A stretch of 64,000 bases of DNA from Phoebastria nigripes. Lineage: Eukaryota > Chordata > Aves > Procellariiformes > Diomedeidae. Positions within the stretch are counted from its first letter, which is position 1, and each line of letters opens with the position of its first letter. The position numbers and the translations under genes are program-made. A model generated the notes under the pieces. It saw only the letters and a list, made by a program, of their open reading frames with translations, had not been told where the DNA came from and did not search any database. Location of the stretch: contig JAYKAV010002297.1 of assembly GCA_035582835.1 (NCBI GenBank), forward strand, positions 957,966 to 1,021,965, given 5' to 3'. Shown piece after piece: positions 11,601-25,300 of the stretch.

Positions 11601-14600
11601 GGCTTACAAACGTTTAGGGTATTTTATATACCATATGTGCTTTATTGCTTAAACTGCAGAGAATTTGTACTTTCCTGCGAGACTATTACACTTTATGGCA
11701 AAATGCTTGAAGAATTGTCTACATATTTGTACAAGAAATGGTAACAACTCATATGGTATCGTTATGGGACAGCTTCACCACAGCGTGCACAGTATGCAGA
11801 GTTGTGCGTTAAGTTTCTGTATAGCCTATGTGCAATGGACGACGTTGTTCCTGGAAATATAATTGACGTGTAGTAGTGTATGGGGTCCATAGTCATTCTG
11901 GAAGGGTGGAAACATAATGACCAGGCATTGTCCACAAATGGAGTAGCTCGTGTGAAGAGCTCAGCTTATTTTGAAGGGATTATTTAACTGTTTTGTCACA
12001 CTGTGTGTAGGTAAATCTGCTTTTTTTGAGCTTGAAACAATCCGTGAGGTTGATATGTGCCCAATAAGACCCCACCATCGAAGTGGCACACGTAAGACAC
12101 ATGCTCGGGTGTTACAAAGGGAATTTATTTAGAGGATGTATAGCTTCATCGTTTTGAAGCCACGATGGCCTTTGGAGCTAGAGGCAATACGGAATGTATT
12201 TATAAAATTATGCTTTTCTGTGTATTTTGGAATGTGAGTACTGTCTATTAAACATTGCATTTACTTGTCTTATGCTTTGCAGAAGGGAGGTGTTTCCCTG
12301 CCGTTCCCCATTAGATGACCCCATGCTCCTCCAATATTTAAAAAAAGGACCTTTGTGTTTAAATCCGCAGGGATGCGCTTGAGGGTTTTAGCTGGTGCCA
12401 AACATAAGGGGAAGACCCTGGGACTGAGATGCTCAGGGGGTTCGCTCATGCACCGTGCTGGTTCAGATGCAGCTGCTGCCCTGCTGTGGAGGCGGCGATG
12501 CAAGGCCACCCTGTCAGGGCAGTGGGGGACATTGCTGGGTGACAAGTCAGCATCCTCAGCTAGCTGAGGACCAAGCCATATCTGGATTAAAAGTACCAAA
12601 GTCAATACCTTGAATTGCACCTTGGAGCGAGTAGGAAGTTGTTAGTACTGTTTCACCGTAGGAAGAGATAACAGTGTCCCCCAGCAAGGCACGAAAGTTG
12701 AGCAGTATTTTCGCTGCAGATTTGATCTGGGATTTTTGAAGCAACGAAGGACCCAATAATAGCTACAGCCTATAAAATCTCTCAATAATAGGATAGGATT
12801 TCTCTTCCTTACATCCTCGAGGTATTAAAATGAAGAAATTAAGCCGCAACTACCATTCATTAAATGCTGAGGGACTGAGTTAATCTGATAAATGGGAAGA
12901 TTGTTTTCAGGCAGAAGAGGATGAATTGAGATGAGTCGCAGCTTTTGGGTTCACTGGAATCGATGCATTTAGGATCATCTGTTATTTCAGCCAGCTTTTT
13001 TGTTTGCAGTTTCAATATTCTAAAAACGGTATTTCCTGTCGTATATCTGAATGAGATACCCCACGTGCTTGTAATTTAAATGTTATGGGCTGCATAACAT
13101 ATGTGGTAATAGAGATCAATAGCATCTTGTATCATTTTCCTCTTCCCGAAAACGTTTGGGTTATGTTTACGTGGGTCCCATGGGAGCTTTTTGGAGACAA
13201 AACACATCTATCCTAAAGCCTGAGTTTACTGCCATTTCGAGGAAGAATGTCCTAATTCTTAAGGAGGAATTTTTAGAACAAAAAAAAGAACTTGAGAGAA
13301 AAGATTAATTTCTAGTGATGTGCAGATGTAAAAGCATCAGAGAACAAGCCACATAAAATAGCATAAGACTATAAATGTTTTTTTTTTTTTTCTTTTAAAT
13401 ACTAGATGAATGGTTCTGCCCATAACACATGAGAGGGTGCATTTCCTCTTATCAGCATGACATTATAAAAACAGCTTTTAAAGATCCATTTGGATTTTTT
13501 TCCTCCATTCCTAGTAGTCGGTTTTGGGGATCAGTGAGCAATAGTAGGGGAACTGCTGTCTATTTCAACACTTACTTCTTGCATGTGTGTTTTTGTTAAC
13601 ATCAGTATCATTTTTTTTTTTGAAAAACCACATTTCTGGAAAAGTAATGAAAGGTGAAAGCTACAGCCTCTGACAGGTATGTGAAGGGTATTGTAACTGC
13701 AGATGAGAGCTCCATCTGCTAAAGTGGTTTGCTTCATAGACATTTATCGACTGAAGTTAAATATTTGGCAGGTGAATTTCAAACATCTTTTTGTTTTGTA
13801 ACAGGAAAAAAACCTGCCGAAAGATCTGTAACATCACATTTTAAAAAGTGAATAGCAACAGACGTTGGGGAAAAAAAAATCAACATCTGGAAATAATAAA
13901 GGACGCTGAAAAACTTCATTTCTAATGAGAAAGGGAAACGGGCTGCAGAATGTCTTCTTTACCGTAAACAACATTTGTATTTACTTACATTCCCATTTTA
14001 TGTTTTCTTTTTCACTCGCACACCTCGGTGTTTTGTGATTTGCCCCTTCAGCGTGGCGGCGGTCATACCTAATCGCTGTGCCTTGTCAGGCTGCTGAACT
14101 CGCCGTCATTTCCGCTGGGCTTCACGCTGTACCCCTGCATCATCCCTGGAGCCCCTCCAGAGAGAAAGGCTTCCTCGCCCCTCGCTTAGCGTGGTTTTTT
14201 TCTCTCGCTGGCGGTCCCTTATCTCTTGTAAATGCCGGAAGAGTTTTTAATGGCAGCCTTTGAGGCAGCTTCCTAATGCTCTCTATTTACCAGTGTGCCC
14301 CGCAGTCCTGGCTTTTAGAGAAAAAAGCCATGCTCCGAGTTAGCATTGTGTAAGCTGTTGTTAACAAACAAGGTTTGTTAAGATGAAGGAAGGTCTGAAA
14401 ACTTTGAAACTTCCTGATCTAGAAATAATCAATATATACTGCTGAACGAGCAATGCCGGCAGCCGGAGGGAAAAGAGGAGAAGGGTGTGGAACGGGAGGA
14501 AAAAATGATGACCAAGTCGGAGACCAAATAGCTGTGATTTTTCTTTCCATTGCTACACTTCATTTTGATGAAATGATTGTGTGGGTGAAGGATACACTGG

Positions 14601-14644
14601 TAGTTGTGTGTGTCTGAGCTATGATAGTAATTTGTTTGTTCCTT

Positions 14645-14670
14645 TTCTCTCTCTCTCTCTCTTTCTCTGT
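14645..14670 (+). repeat. Short TC-rich microsatellite
   Basis: A short run of CT dinucleotides with one TTT interruption lies in STON1 intron 1. It creates the Glu/Arg-rich frame on the minus strand, which is not a gene. Confidence 0.8.
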
Positions 14671-16576
14671 AAGTGGAGAGGAGAGTGCTTATAAAATAAC
14701 TAGCATAGTGCAAATATTTTTACTGAACAAAAAGGTCGAGAGTTCAAAAAATAATGAAGGACCAGAGTCCTCCTCCATTGCGAGCTCTTGTTTGCTCGGC
14801 CGTGGAGTGAGCAGGCTGTGCCACAGGTTATGGTGCTTTCTTAAAGGCTATGAACTGGCCAAGAAATAATGGGGAAATGGTAAAAATAACAACTCGTAGC
14901 GTAAGATTTCACTTGGCTGAACTTTGGCATCTCTAGAAACGAGCCGTTCTCTAAATGCTACAGATAGAGAATGGTTTTTGTGGTTACGTGATTATATGCT
15001 GTAGTGCTGTACAATTAATAAATGGCCTAAGTATGGCTGTGTGCACACGAAGGGGAATGGCTTTAAGTCATCGTTATCTAACCTTAATTAACGGAGTAAC
15101 ATTTGTGCAGGTGGGTTTATCTATATGAACTCTGCCTGCCTTGTGCTTTCAGGCAAACATGAATATGTTCTGACATAACAAGAATAACTTTTTTGCGAAT
15201 GAACGATGTTTATCTGTGCCCTGTGGTGCTTCATTGTACTCGATTCCTCAGTCATTAGCAATTTATTGCTCGCTTCTTCATCAGTCAGGAGCAGTGGGGA
15301 GGAAGAACTTTGGGGACGACATATCCTGTGTAAGGATACAGTGAGCATTTACATTTCAGTGCATGATTTAGAACCACAAAGGCAAGATTAATTATTTACT
15401 GGTTGCAGTCCTGCTCCGAGGACATCTAGCCGAGCCCTTTACCAAAGATACTTTGTTTGATGAAGTGTAGTTTATTAATTGGTTTAAAGACCTGTACTTT
15501 TCCCAGGCTGCCAGCCAATTCAGTGCTTAGCAGATGCGTATGTTGTTACTTGGCCTTGACCTGTGTTTCACCAGTGTTTTATCTCCGGTGGATGCCTGTA
15601 GTTTACCCTTCAACAGGGATGTATCGCTCATCCTTAGGGCTAACTCTTTCTTGTTTATAAGTCTAATGCTTTTCCACCCCGCCTCTAACTTTACTCTGAC
15701 CTGTCCAGTCTCTAAGAGCGTAAGTCAGGGTTGAAGGAACTGACGTGAAGCGATTCCTGCCCAGGTCTGGAAAGCGTCTGGGACCAATCTGCGCATCCCG
15801 CTCCTGGCAGGAGGCACCTCAGGTTGCAGCATGGAGCGGGTGATGAGCTGCAGGCTGGTTCTGGTGGCTACAATACGCTCCCTGCTGCCTCTCGCTTGGG
15901 GATGCTCATGCAACTGGCCTGTTGCCTGTGCCCATCGCACGAGGGGACCGTCTGCCTTGGAGAGACCTCAGGAACTGGCTGTTCATTGCACGTGTTATCT
16001 TGGTGGGCTGGTTTTGCTCTGATGGCTGTAGTATGTACCTTTGCCATCAGCACTGAGTTGCTACAGCTTCTCAACAACAAAAAAAAGTATCCCCCCTCAT
16101 CCTTCTGATTTTGTTCTTGGAAACAGCTGCACCATTCTTAGTAAAACACTGTTTTGTTTAAGGGTGGGATGGAGAGGAAACCTCACCTGGAGCAGAGGCC
16201 TAGTGTGGAAAATCTCTGTCCATATTACAAGCTACAGATAAGCAGTATAGTAGAAAGTATTATGCAAGCGGTCCTGTACAGCTGTGGGACTTTCTGCTCT
16301 CTCTGATCTAAAGGCTGCATACACCAGATACTTTGAAGAGCCCACAAAGCTTAGATCTCCCTTAGATCTCCAACCTGGGAGAGCAGTGGGGATTCGTGGG
16401 GAGTTTGTCTGTTTCTACATGGCTGTCTCAGATTATACATGTAAAACACAAAGTACACTGGGTTTGTGAACTGCATGCACATTTTAAGCTTTGTGTGGTT
16501 TGAATTTTATGAGGGTTGGGTTTCTTTGTTTTGTCTTTCAAGACTATTTCCATTCATATCTGTTGTTTCTTCATAG

Positions 16577-16625
16577 GTGATTTGCGGGTGATACGTGTGC
16601 AAGTGCCTCAAGTTTCTCCTACAAG
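16577..16625 (+). other. STON1: STON1 exon 2, 5' UTR part
   Basis: The 49 nt between the acceptor (TTTCTTCATAG, ending 16576) and the start codon are the untranslated part of the first coding exon. The start codon context is CAAGATGT, with A at -3. Confidence 0.7.
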
Positions 16626-18570
16626 ATGTGTTCTACAAATCCAGCAAATTGGGTCACCTTCGATGATGAGCCACTCTTCCAGTCACCTCAGAAATCGGTT
16701 GATAATCAGAGTAGCTGTAAAGCAAATGGCCTTAAACTGAATCTATCTAGTGTGCATGAGTCTTCAAGTAGATCATCTTCTACAGGCAGCACTCCACTCT
16801 CGTCTCCTGTAGTTGACTTCTACCTAAGTCCCGGCCCCCCCAGCAACTCTCCACTTACTACACCTACCAGAGACTACCCAGGAAGTCCGTGCATCCCAAA
16901 GCCTGGGATTCACATCCTTTATCCCATCCCTGAATGGCCATCAAACATTAACCTTCTTCCATCACCTGGGATTTGCTCATCCCTAACCTCGCAGAAACTG
17001 AGCAGCCTTCCTTTGAACACCTCGCCTAATGACCATCCAGTTAAGACTTCGATCTCCCAATCAACAGGCGAAGGAAGCCCTAATCTGCCAGGAAGCTGTG
17101 AGGAGTTAGGAGATTTGTCGTCGGCACCGGGGCACTTCCCGTACTTCCAGAGCGACTGTGCTTTTTCCAGTCCCTTTTGGAAGGAAGGATGTTCACTTAG
17201 CACGTCACCAGCTAATGTTAGCACACACAGGAAGGACAAAGTGCTCGACAGGAGTGTCTGTCATCCTAAAGACAAAGAAACTTGCCACGATCAGAAAAGC
17301 CTTAACCAGGGCTCCTTCAGCTACATCTGCGAGAGGCTTGAACACCTGCAAGCTGATAGCTGCGATGCCGCAGGAAGCCCGCCGGTCTCTGGCGCTCACG
17401 CGTGGCACAAGCTCTCCCCTGCTGTCCCACGCAGCCTCTTCAGGAGCCGGAAAACGGATGGGTGGCCGTTCATGCTGAGGATTCCCGAAAAGAAGAACAT
17501 GATGTCGTCTCGGCAATGGGGCCCTATTTACCTTAGTGTCCTAGCCGGAGGTGTACTGCAGATGTATTATGAAAAGGGCCTGGAGAAACCTTTCAGGGAA
17601 TTCCAGCTGCAGCCACACTGTAAGCTGTCCGAACCCAAATTAGAGAGCTATAATGTCTCAGGAAAAATCCATACCGTGAAGATCGAGTGCGTGTCTTACA
17701 CAGAGAAAAGGAGGTATCATCCCAAAGTAGAAGTGATCCATGAGCCGGAGGTTGAGCAGATGTTAAAGCTGGGCACCACAGATTATAATGACTTCACCGA
17801 TTTCCTCGTAACGGTCGAGGAAGAGCTTATGAAACTTCCTACTGTTTCTAGACAAAAGAGGAATTATGAAGAGCAAGAAATGACTCTAGAAATAGTGGAT
17901 AACTTTTGGGGGAAAGTCACTAAGGCAGAAGGAAAACTCATAGAAAGCGCCGTCATCACGCACATTTACTGCTTGTGTTTTGTGAACGGAAGTGCCGACT
18001 GCTTTCTAACCCTGAATGACCTGGAGCTCCAGAAGAGGGACGATCGTTACTTCGAGAAGGAGGAGGAGAAAAAATGGATCGATATTCTCGATTGCCATTT
18101 CCATAACTGTGTCAAAGTGCAGGAATTTGAGCAATCGCGAATTATTAAGTTTACGCCCCCAGATGCCTATAGGCTGGAACTGATGCGTTTCAGGACACGG
18201 TATAATGGGCAAGACCTTCCCTTTTCTGTGAAGGCTGTGGTAGTGGTTCAGGGGGCATATGTTGAACTTCAGGCTTTTATAAACATGTCTTCAACTGCTG
18301 CGATCCCAACACGTTTACCCTCTCTGAAATACTGTGAAAACGTTATGATACGCTTTCCCGTTCCCACGCAGTGGGTCAAAGCGCTTTGGACCATGAACCT
18401 CCAAAGGCATAAGTCCCTAAAAGCAAAAATGAATAGGAGAGCATGCCTTGGTGCTTTACACGAGGTTGAATCTGATCCTGTAATACAAGTCTCGGTTGGA
18501 ACAGCAAAATACGAGAGTGCCTACAGGGCTGTTGTGTGGAAGATAGACAGGCTTCCAGATAAAAACTCAA
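16626..18570 (+). CDS. STON1: STON1 main coding exon
   Basis: This exon encodes residues 1-648 plus the first base of codon 649: the disordered N-terminal region, the stonin homology domain and most of the mu-homology domain. The frame stays open two codons past the splice site and then meets TAA, so an unspliced reading ends in Ser-Lys. The real 3' edge is the donor A|GTAAAT at 18570/18571, because the protein continues in family sequence at 27126. Confidence 0.95.
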
Positions 18571-19309
18571 GTAAATAATTTGCGCTATAAAATGATGGGC
18601 TTGGGTGCACGTCTTCACTGTTTTTACGCTTGTCTACCTCCATCAGCTTCCATAGTTTGGGTTTTTATCTGTGCAGTGGTATTGGTAGAAGCTGGAGTAA
18701 CCTTTTAGGAAAAAGACAATATAGTCTTACTTATTTTCTTTTTTTAGAGGATGTTTTCCTAATTTATTCGATGGAGGCAGATGTATTATTATAAGCGTGC
18801 AGTACCATGGAAGTGGATCTCATCATTCTGAGTAAACCTCAAGTCTGTAGTAAGAAATATATGGTTTTAAAATTCCAATTTTCAGTCACGTTACCAGATT
18901 AATAGCCCTATATAGTACTTTTCTAAAGGCATAAAAATTCTTCAGGAATACAGTGTTCTGCTTCAAGTTCTGTAGAGCGAAGGCATTTGATCCTTTGCTT
19001 AGGTATGCATTATGTGTATTTGCGGCTTTGGGAATCTGTGTAAGACAAGGGCATTTATTAAAGCATTTTGCCTAAAATATCTGTAAAATCTGTACTTTTA
19101 AGAAGGGGGTAAGTGTATAGTATTAACAAATGGATTGGCCTAGTCTTGTAGTATCCTAACTGTCTGGACTAACTACCTCTTTAAAATGTCCAGAAAAGAT
19201 TTAATCTTCTTAAGTCCTGGTTTCAGGTATGCTACTACTAAGTTGACATATCCACTCCCAGCTAGATGACAGCTAGATGTGTGTGCAGGTGAAAGTTAAC
19301 ATTCAAAAC

Positions 19310-19345
<36 letters not shown>

Positions 19346-22300
19346 AGAGTAAAGGCAAAAAAACTCCTGAGGATATTTTTTTACCTCATTTTTAACTAAT
19401 TGTAAGTTATATTTACTCTGACCTGTTGTTTAGGTAATTATGACTTTTATTTTATTTTTTTACAGTTTGATATTTGATATTTGAATTCTGATTGATATTT
19501 CAGTGACAGAAGTAACAGATCAACAGAAAAACGGAGGCACAAGCAAATGAAAAGGGAATATTATCCTGAGCCTATATATGAGCTAGATTGCTTTTGGTAT
19601 TAAAACAGCATTTGAAAGCATCCTACATCAACATGCTAATGTGGCAGTTGTGAGCGTGTGAATTACTGCATGGCTACTGGCAGATGAGAGCTAGTATTTT
19701 TACAAATGATGCTGCATGGAAATACTCGTCCCTTTTGCATGCAGACTGGGTCTTGCTTAGGCGATGAGGTCTCTCAAACCTCGAGCAACTGTGCCTTTCG
19801 ATTTCTATTGATGCGCACCGCGTGAGAAAGAGCACAAACGCTGCTGTGGTCAGATTCAGAAATGACNTCATGTTAATGCCATCTCTGTTTTTCCCCTTCT
19901 TTTGCTTTGGAAGAAGCTGTGGTCGGCTTGGACCTGTGGCTAATGCCATATGGTTCCTTGTGAATTGGCTGAGCCCTGCCTTTTACATGCTGCTTGTTAC
20001 CTGGGTATCTCATGCTCTGCTCGGAGAGGATGCTGGTGGCTGCCAAGCAATGGGCAGCGGGAGAGCAGAGGAGACGCAGCATAGGCAGACGGGCTAACAC
20101 AAGGCAGGGAGCCAAGCCAGAATTAATGGTGGGGGGAGAGAAATGACAGAGAGAGGGAAGATAAGGGGAGGCAGTAAGGGAGGGGTTGGGGAGACTGGAA
20201 AATGGACAGGGAGGGCAGAGGAGTTGATGGAGAGATGTAAGAGAACCAGTGGGCAGAAGAAGATTCTTCAGGTCTTCAAAATCTGTAGATATGGGTGTCT
20301 TGCACTCCAGGCTTCAAGGATTTGCACCGTGCTGCTGTGGCCCGTGTGTTTTCCCAAGGCTTACGGGACTGACTGTTTGGGTAGCTGTTAGTATTCTTTG
20401 CTCTTTAATGTAGGTTTGCTTCTGCAAAATCAAGTCAGCAATTTAGTCAATTTTAAAGAAGATTATAAGTCTTCCAAAGTCTTTAATTCCCTGCAGTTCA
20501 TTCACCTTAAGATTTGATGTGCACAATTAACTTCAGATTGTATTATTTGAAAGTAAGAACTGTTTTTTGTGGCATTCTACAGCTTTACATTATTTTCTAC
20601 CAGTAGCTTAAATTTTGGAGTTTGAATAATTCCTCTGGCTGAGATCTGCAAAATCATTTGTATCCTTGAAATGTTCATGTGTTTGAAAAAAACATTTTGG
20701 TAGTAATACTGCCTGGTCAAATTTTAAACCTCTCTATCAAGTTTTCTGTATGCAGTTAAGAGTTTAAAAATAGAGTTGTCCCAAGGCATGCCAAAAATCT
20801 GGAGGCAGTCAAACTAATAGAAATATGTAAACTTTCATAATGCGTTTACTGCAGAGAGAAAAATATGCCAAGGCTTTTGCTTTCAAAAAGGCTTTGTCCA
20901 AGGCTTCTAAAAAAAAAAAAANNNNNNNNNNNNNNNNNNNNNNNNNNNNNNNNNNNAAAAAAAAAAAAAAAAAGTTAAAAAGCTGTAGACTTTGAAGGGT
21001 TGAGCCAATGAAATTCCTGCAAATTGAGTCTACATTTGTGAAATCGGGGCATTGTATAAGGAAATGTAGAACACTTTATGATTTCAGCACAGTACTGGGG
21101 CCAGGCTTTGCACTGGAGAAGCTGTATGCACCTCTGTCACCCAGGGAGCTGGAGAGAGACTAGACTTCGAAACTCTCTGTTTTAATCTCTTGCTGTGTAA
21201 ATTTGTGCCTTGCGGTGTTTCCTACTAGGACACCTCCATCCTTGGGCCGTTGTGTAAAGCAACCGTTCTTCAGCTGATTATTTCTCCTTTTCTTCTGCAT
21301 CGTGGAGCCACACTGAGGAAGCAGTGATTAAGCAACACAGAGAAATGGAGCCAGGGGAGCTCGTGGCTGCTGGCAGCCTTTAGCATCTGAGCATGGACTC
21401 AAGTGTGGGAGGTGATGTGGCACCCAGCAACCTTTAGCTGCCTCTTTTTTGTTTTCTAAACTGCCTAGGTGGAAACTCCAAGCCATGACTTTGTTAGGTG
21501 GGCTCCATCCCTGCCCAGCCACCTCCTTCTGGCACCAGCACCATTGCAAACTGCTCCTTGGCAGTGGTGCTTTCCCACTCCCCTATTTCCTATGCATTTC
21601 TCCCAGAAGGTTGGATAAATGCACCCATTTAGACATAGCTGCAGGAGTTGTTAACTTCTAACAATCCTAATGTAAATCCCTTCTTAGTAATTGTTGATGT
21701 TTTCATGTTCCAAATAAGACTTTTAGAACTGGACCTATTTCGGCAAAAATAGAATTACTACTTAACTAAAATAACCAGCACATATTTTGGCCTAAATTGC
21801 TTGGCTTCATGAGCTTTTCTCAGATCAAGGTTGCTTGAATGCTACTTGTACAGGTTAATAAGGGATAAATAGTGTGAGAAAATGCAGTGAAGTTAGATNA
21901 TTAATGGTTTGTGAAGTGCTATATGAATGCTAAATGATGGTTTGAATCTAGTTTCATAGTTTTACTGATTTGTTTGTTCGTTTTGGCTTTTTTGTTGTTA
22001 CTCTTCAGAGAAAGAGAGCAAGAATTTGGAATAGTTTTAGGAAATAAGTGCCAAATTTTCAGCTGTAAGACAGGAAAGACTTAGGTCTGTGAATTCACAG
22101 AAGTCTTAACAAGTTGCCTAGACACCTAAACCCCAGGGCTTCTGTCTCCTAAGTTAGCTAGGAAAAGCTCAGTTATCTCCCCAAACTATCTGGTTGCCTT
22201 TCAGGAGTGATGTGATTCCATCAGGCCAGATGGTCATGTCTCCACGATGCCTGATGGGCCACATTTTGGATAGCTGAGCTCGCATCTGAATATGTTGTCT

Positions 22301-25300
22301 TAGCTTCCACTGGGCAACTGTACAGACTTACATCATGCCTGCTTCATCCAACTTGTCTTTCCACACCCCTACCTTTTCTCTTTTCTGGCCGACATCTTGC
22401 TTATTCAGCATTACAGGTTTTTTTGCAAAAGGATCTTGTACATGCAGCCTCCCTTTCTTCTTCTAACTCCAGTGTAATACAAGGCCTGGGAAACAATAGT
22501 TTCACGGAGCAGAGATGACAAGGACTGGCCAGTTTTAGGTGAAAACTAAGGCAATGCTCACCGTCTTCTGAAGTGTTGGTTGATTGCTTTGTTGTCTGAC
22601 AGCTGATGGGAAGAAGTTGCTCCGCGCTCCTACCACAGCCCAGCAGAGGGCAGAGGAACTTCTCCGCAAGTGAAGTGGTGAGTACCTCCTTCTGACATTG
22701 ACGTTGGTGCAGGAGACGGATGGGCTGGGGGGAACCCTGTGTTTTGGGAGTAGGCAAAAGGGTCCAGTGGAGGCTTCTCCAGAGGACCCAGGGTAGCAGC
22801 CTTACCCACATCCCAAAACTATCATCTCTGCCTTTGCAGGTTACCACCTAGGGGAAAGAAAGGACCCCAGAACTCATCGGATCCCAACACCGAATCCACC
22901 TCATGGGTGTGGTTTAGCTGGAATATAAGCCCAAAGATTTTTTTTAAGTGCTGTTATGGTACCAAACCACAACTGTGCCATGTCTAACACAGGAGCCTTT
23001 AGCAGCAGGCCAAGAGGAATGGCCCGTTTATGCCTGGGCTCAAGTGGACATCTACCATCTGACATTTACCATACCTATCCAGGAAAATTCCAAGCAGTGG
23101 TTATTTCTGGATTCCCTTTCTCAGAAGACAAAATAATTTTCCAGACAATTGCCATTGCTACTTGTTTCTCCATAGACCTCCCTCCCACAACAGGAAGATG
23201 CTGAATTTGATCTCCAAAAGCCCTTAGATCTACACCCTTTTCCTACTACCACAAATGGACTCCAAACAAGATGCTACTGCTCTTGGACAAACCCTTTCTC
23301 CTCAGATCCTTGGTCAACCATAGCCCCAGAGGCAGAGCGCGCTGCTTTCCTGGCCAGGGCACAATGTGCCATCTTAGTGTTGCAACTGCTGCTACGAAGG
23401 ACCCTTCACTTGTGGCTGACGTTGGGCAGTCTGTGCATCCCAACCCAGCAAACAGTACAAAGACCAGGTCAAGTAAGTGTGTTGCCAAGCTGCATCCCAG
23501 GACCACCACTGGAGAGTGGAGCAGGTCCTGGGAGCCAAGAGGAGCACAGCTTGCGTGGGTTGTGGTACCACAGATGGGATGATGTCTCACAGGTTGGCTG
23601 TGGAATGGGGTGCTGCTTCTGGTCTCCTTCACTGCTGGTGTTGCTGTCACCACAGCTGTTGCTGGGATGATGGCAGATTCAAGGATGGAGAGGCCCACCC
23701 CAACAGGGAACTCATTCCACCAGGTCCAGGTAGTTTGGAAGAGGGACCGTGGACTAAGAGAGTGTTAGTGCAGGAGAAATGGGCTTGGACACAGCAAGAG
23801 ATGACCAGCAGCAGATTGTGGACAAGGCCCATGTCACAGAGGTATACAGATCTGCCTGTCACGATGTACATGAGTGACGAAGAGCCATCTCCTCCTAACA
23901 CTTGTTAGTCCTCCTCCAACTTCCTTCTCAAGGAGCTGGCAGGTGGTTGTAACGTTTGTTTCCGACTTTGTTCCCTCCTCTGTTTCAGTAATAAAGTCCC
24001 TGATGTTATAGTTTTACCTGTCTCTGTGTATTGTATTATTGTCCTGAGACTTTAGCCACGCGCTGTGTGCCCCTGGCATTGCACTCCTTTGCCTAAGACC
24101 TTTATGAGCTTGCAAGCTGGGTATCTTTGTGCTTTAGTGCCTTGAAGGACCGTGTCCTGTAGCGTGCTCCAAGGTGTGAATAATGTCTTGCACACGCTGG
24201 TAGCACTGATTAGGCACAAATCGCGGTCAGTACCTCCTACTGTACCCCCATACCAGCCTTGCCATATAGCTGCATGGGTGACTCTGAGCCCGATTCATGT
24301 GCAAATGAACTAAGCAGTAGGCTTTTACATAAAAAGGAGGTGACAGTACTGCTGCTTTTGGTCATGGGCCATGGTTTGGTGGTGGTTGTCATGTTTTTTA
24401 ACTGTGTCTGGGTTGTAAAGCGTTGTGCCTTGACTGGTGTGGCAGGTAGGTTGCAAAGTCTCCAAAGAGGGCTGAGATTTTTCCATCTGATCTCTCTAGC
24501 CTGTCCTGTTTGGTTAGGTTTCCTTCCCTCTGTGCTGGCTTTGGTGATGGTCATTGCTGGGCACTTACTTCTCCCCACTCACCTTAAAGGTGCTATTGTA
24601 CTGGACACATTTAGGGGAGCTTCATTACCAAAACTCGGGACCTACACATTTTTTGTTGCAGTGATCCCTACCAGTCCCTTTTATGGATCTGCCCTTGCAT
24701 TTATGAGTGCAAGTTGTATTGCCTCTTCCTACAATTTCTGTAACCAGTTCCTTATGAGCATGCATTAGAGCCGTACTTTGGTAGAGAGAAGCAGCTAGTC
24801 CCATTTGGGGAATGGTTGCTGGCTCTCCATCGTGATACATGTTTCTTTAAAGACGCCTGGGAGACTTCATGGCCAGTGGCTGATACTCTTCCGTGGTGCA
24901 GGACTCTAGTTGGTGTGTATATAGCATTATTTTCTGAAATCCAGTTCAGGTTTTCTTTGAACATTGCAAGTAGTTATGTAAAAAAAGCAGCATTTAGGAT
25001 AAGGATCGAATGTGATGTACTGCTGGAAGCAAGCCTGCAGGGGATGCTTGTAACTCAGCCACGTAGAGTCCAGATGGCGAAGGACTGCACTTGTCCAGTG
25101 ACATGCCCCTCGTCCAAAGTGGTGGCTGTAAATGCTGCTGTGTTTCTGAGTGCGTGCCTTTGGGGTCAACCGAACAGAGAGAGGAACACTTGCAGTCAGC
25201 AAACAGCTTTTTAAGCTACTGATTACTATTGTTGTTGTTATTAAACATGGAAAAAAGAAGGGGGGAGAAAAAGAGTTGGAGACCTCCTCCATCTGGAGTT

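Larger units (their letters stand above)
5259..16576 (+). other. STON1: STON1 intron 1 (predicted)
   Basis: This is about 11.3 kb between the CpG-island donor and the acceptor TTTCTTCATAG at 16576. I see no coding exon in it. It holds a strand-biased polypyrimidine tract (5503-5639), several T and A runs (around 6153, 7841 and 7893), and an AT-rich TTTA-type low-complexity stretch near 9800-9860. The short open frames have no recognisable product. Confidence 0.5.

Noticed and set aside
17158..17516. Open frames overlapping STON1 in other frames
   Set aside because: Shadows of the STON1 coding exon.
18571..18578. Reading STON1 through the exon boundary to the TAA at 18576
   Set aside because: This gives a protein truncated inside the mu-homology domain. 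A good donor (A|GTAAAT) and matching downstream exons show it is intronic.
22401..22847. 148-codon minus-strand open frame
   Set aside because: No recognisable domain, compositionally like its non-coding surroundings, overlapped by frames on the other strand. Kept only as part of an unexplained block.
23246..23908. Overlapping 143- and 150-codon frames on opposite strands, considered as a retroviral relic
   Set aside because: Hydrophobic stretches gave a passing resemblance to envelope-type sequence, but no diagnostic motif, LTR or consistent frame supports it.
24259..24768. 169-codon plus-strand frame with hydrophobic stretches
   Set aside because: Hydrophobicity reflects T-rich composition; no membrane-protein family was recognised and no splice context supports it.
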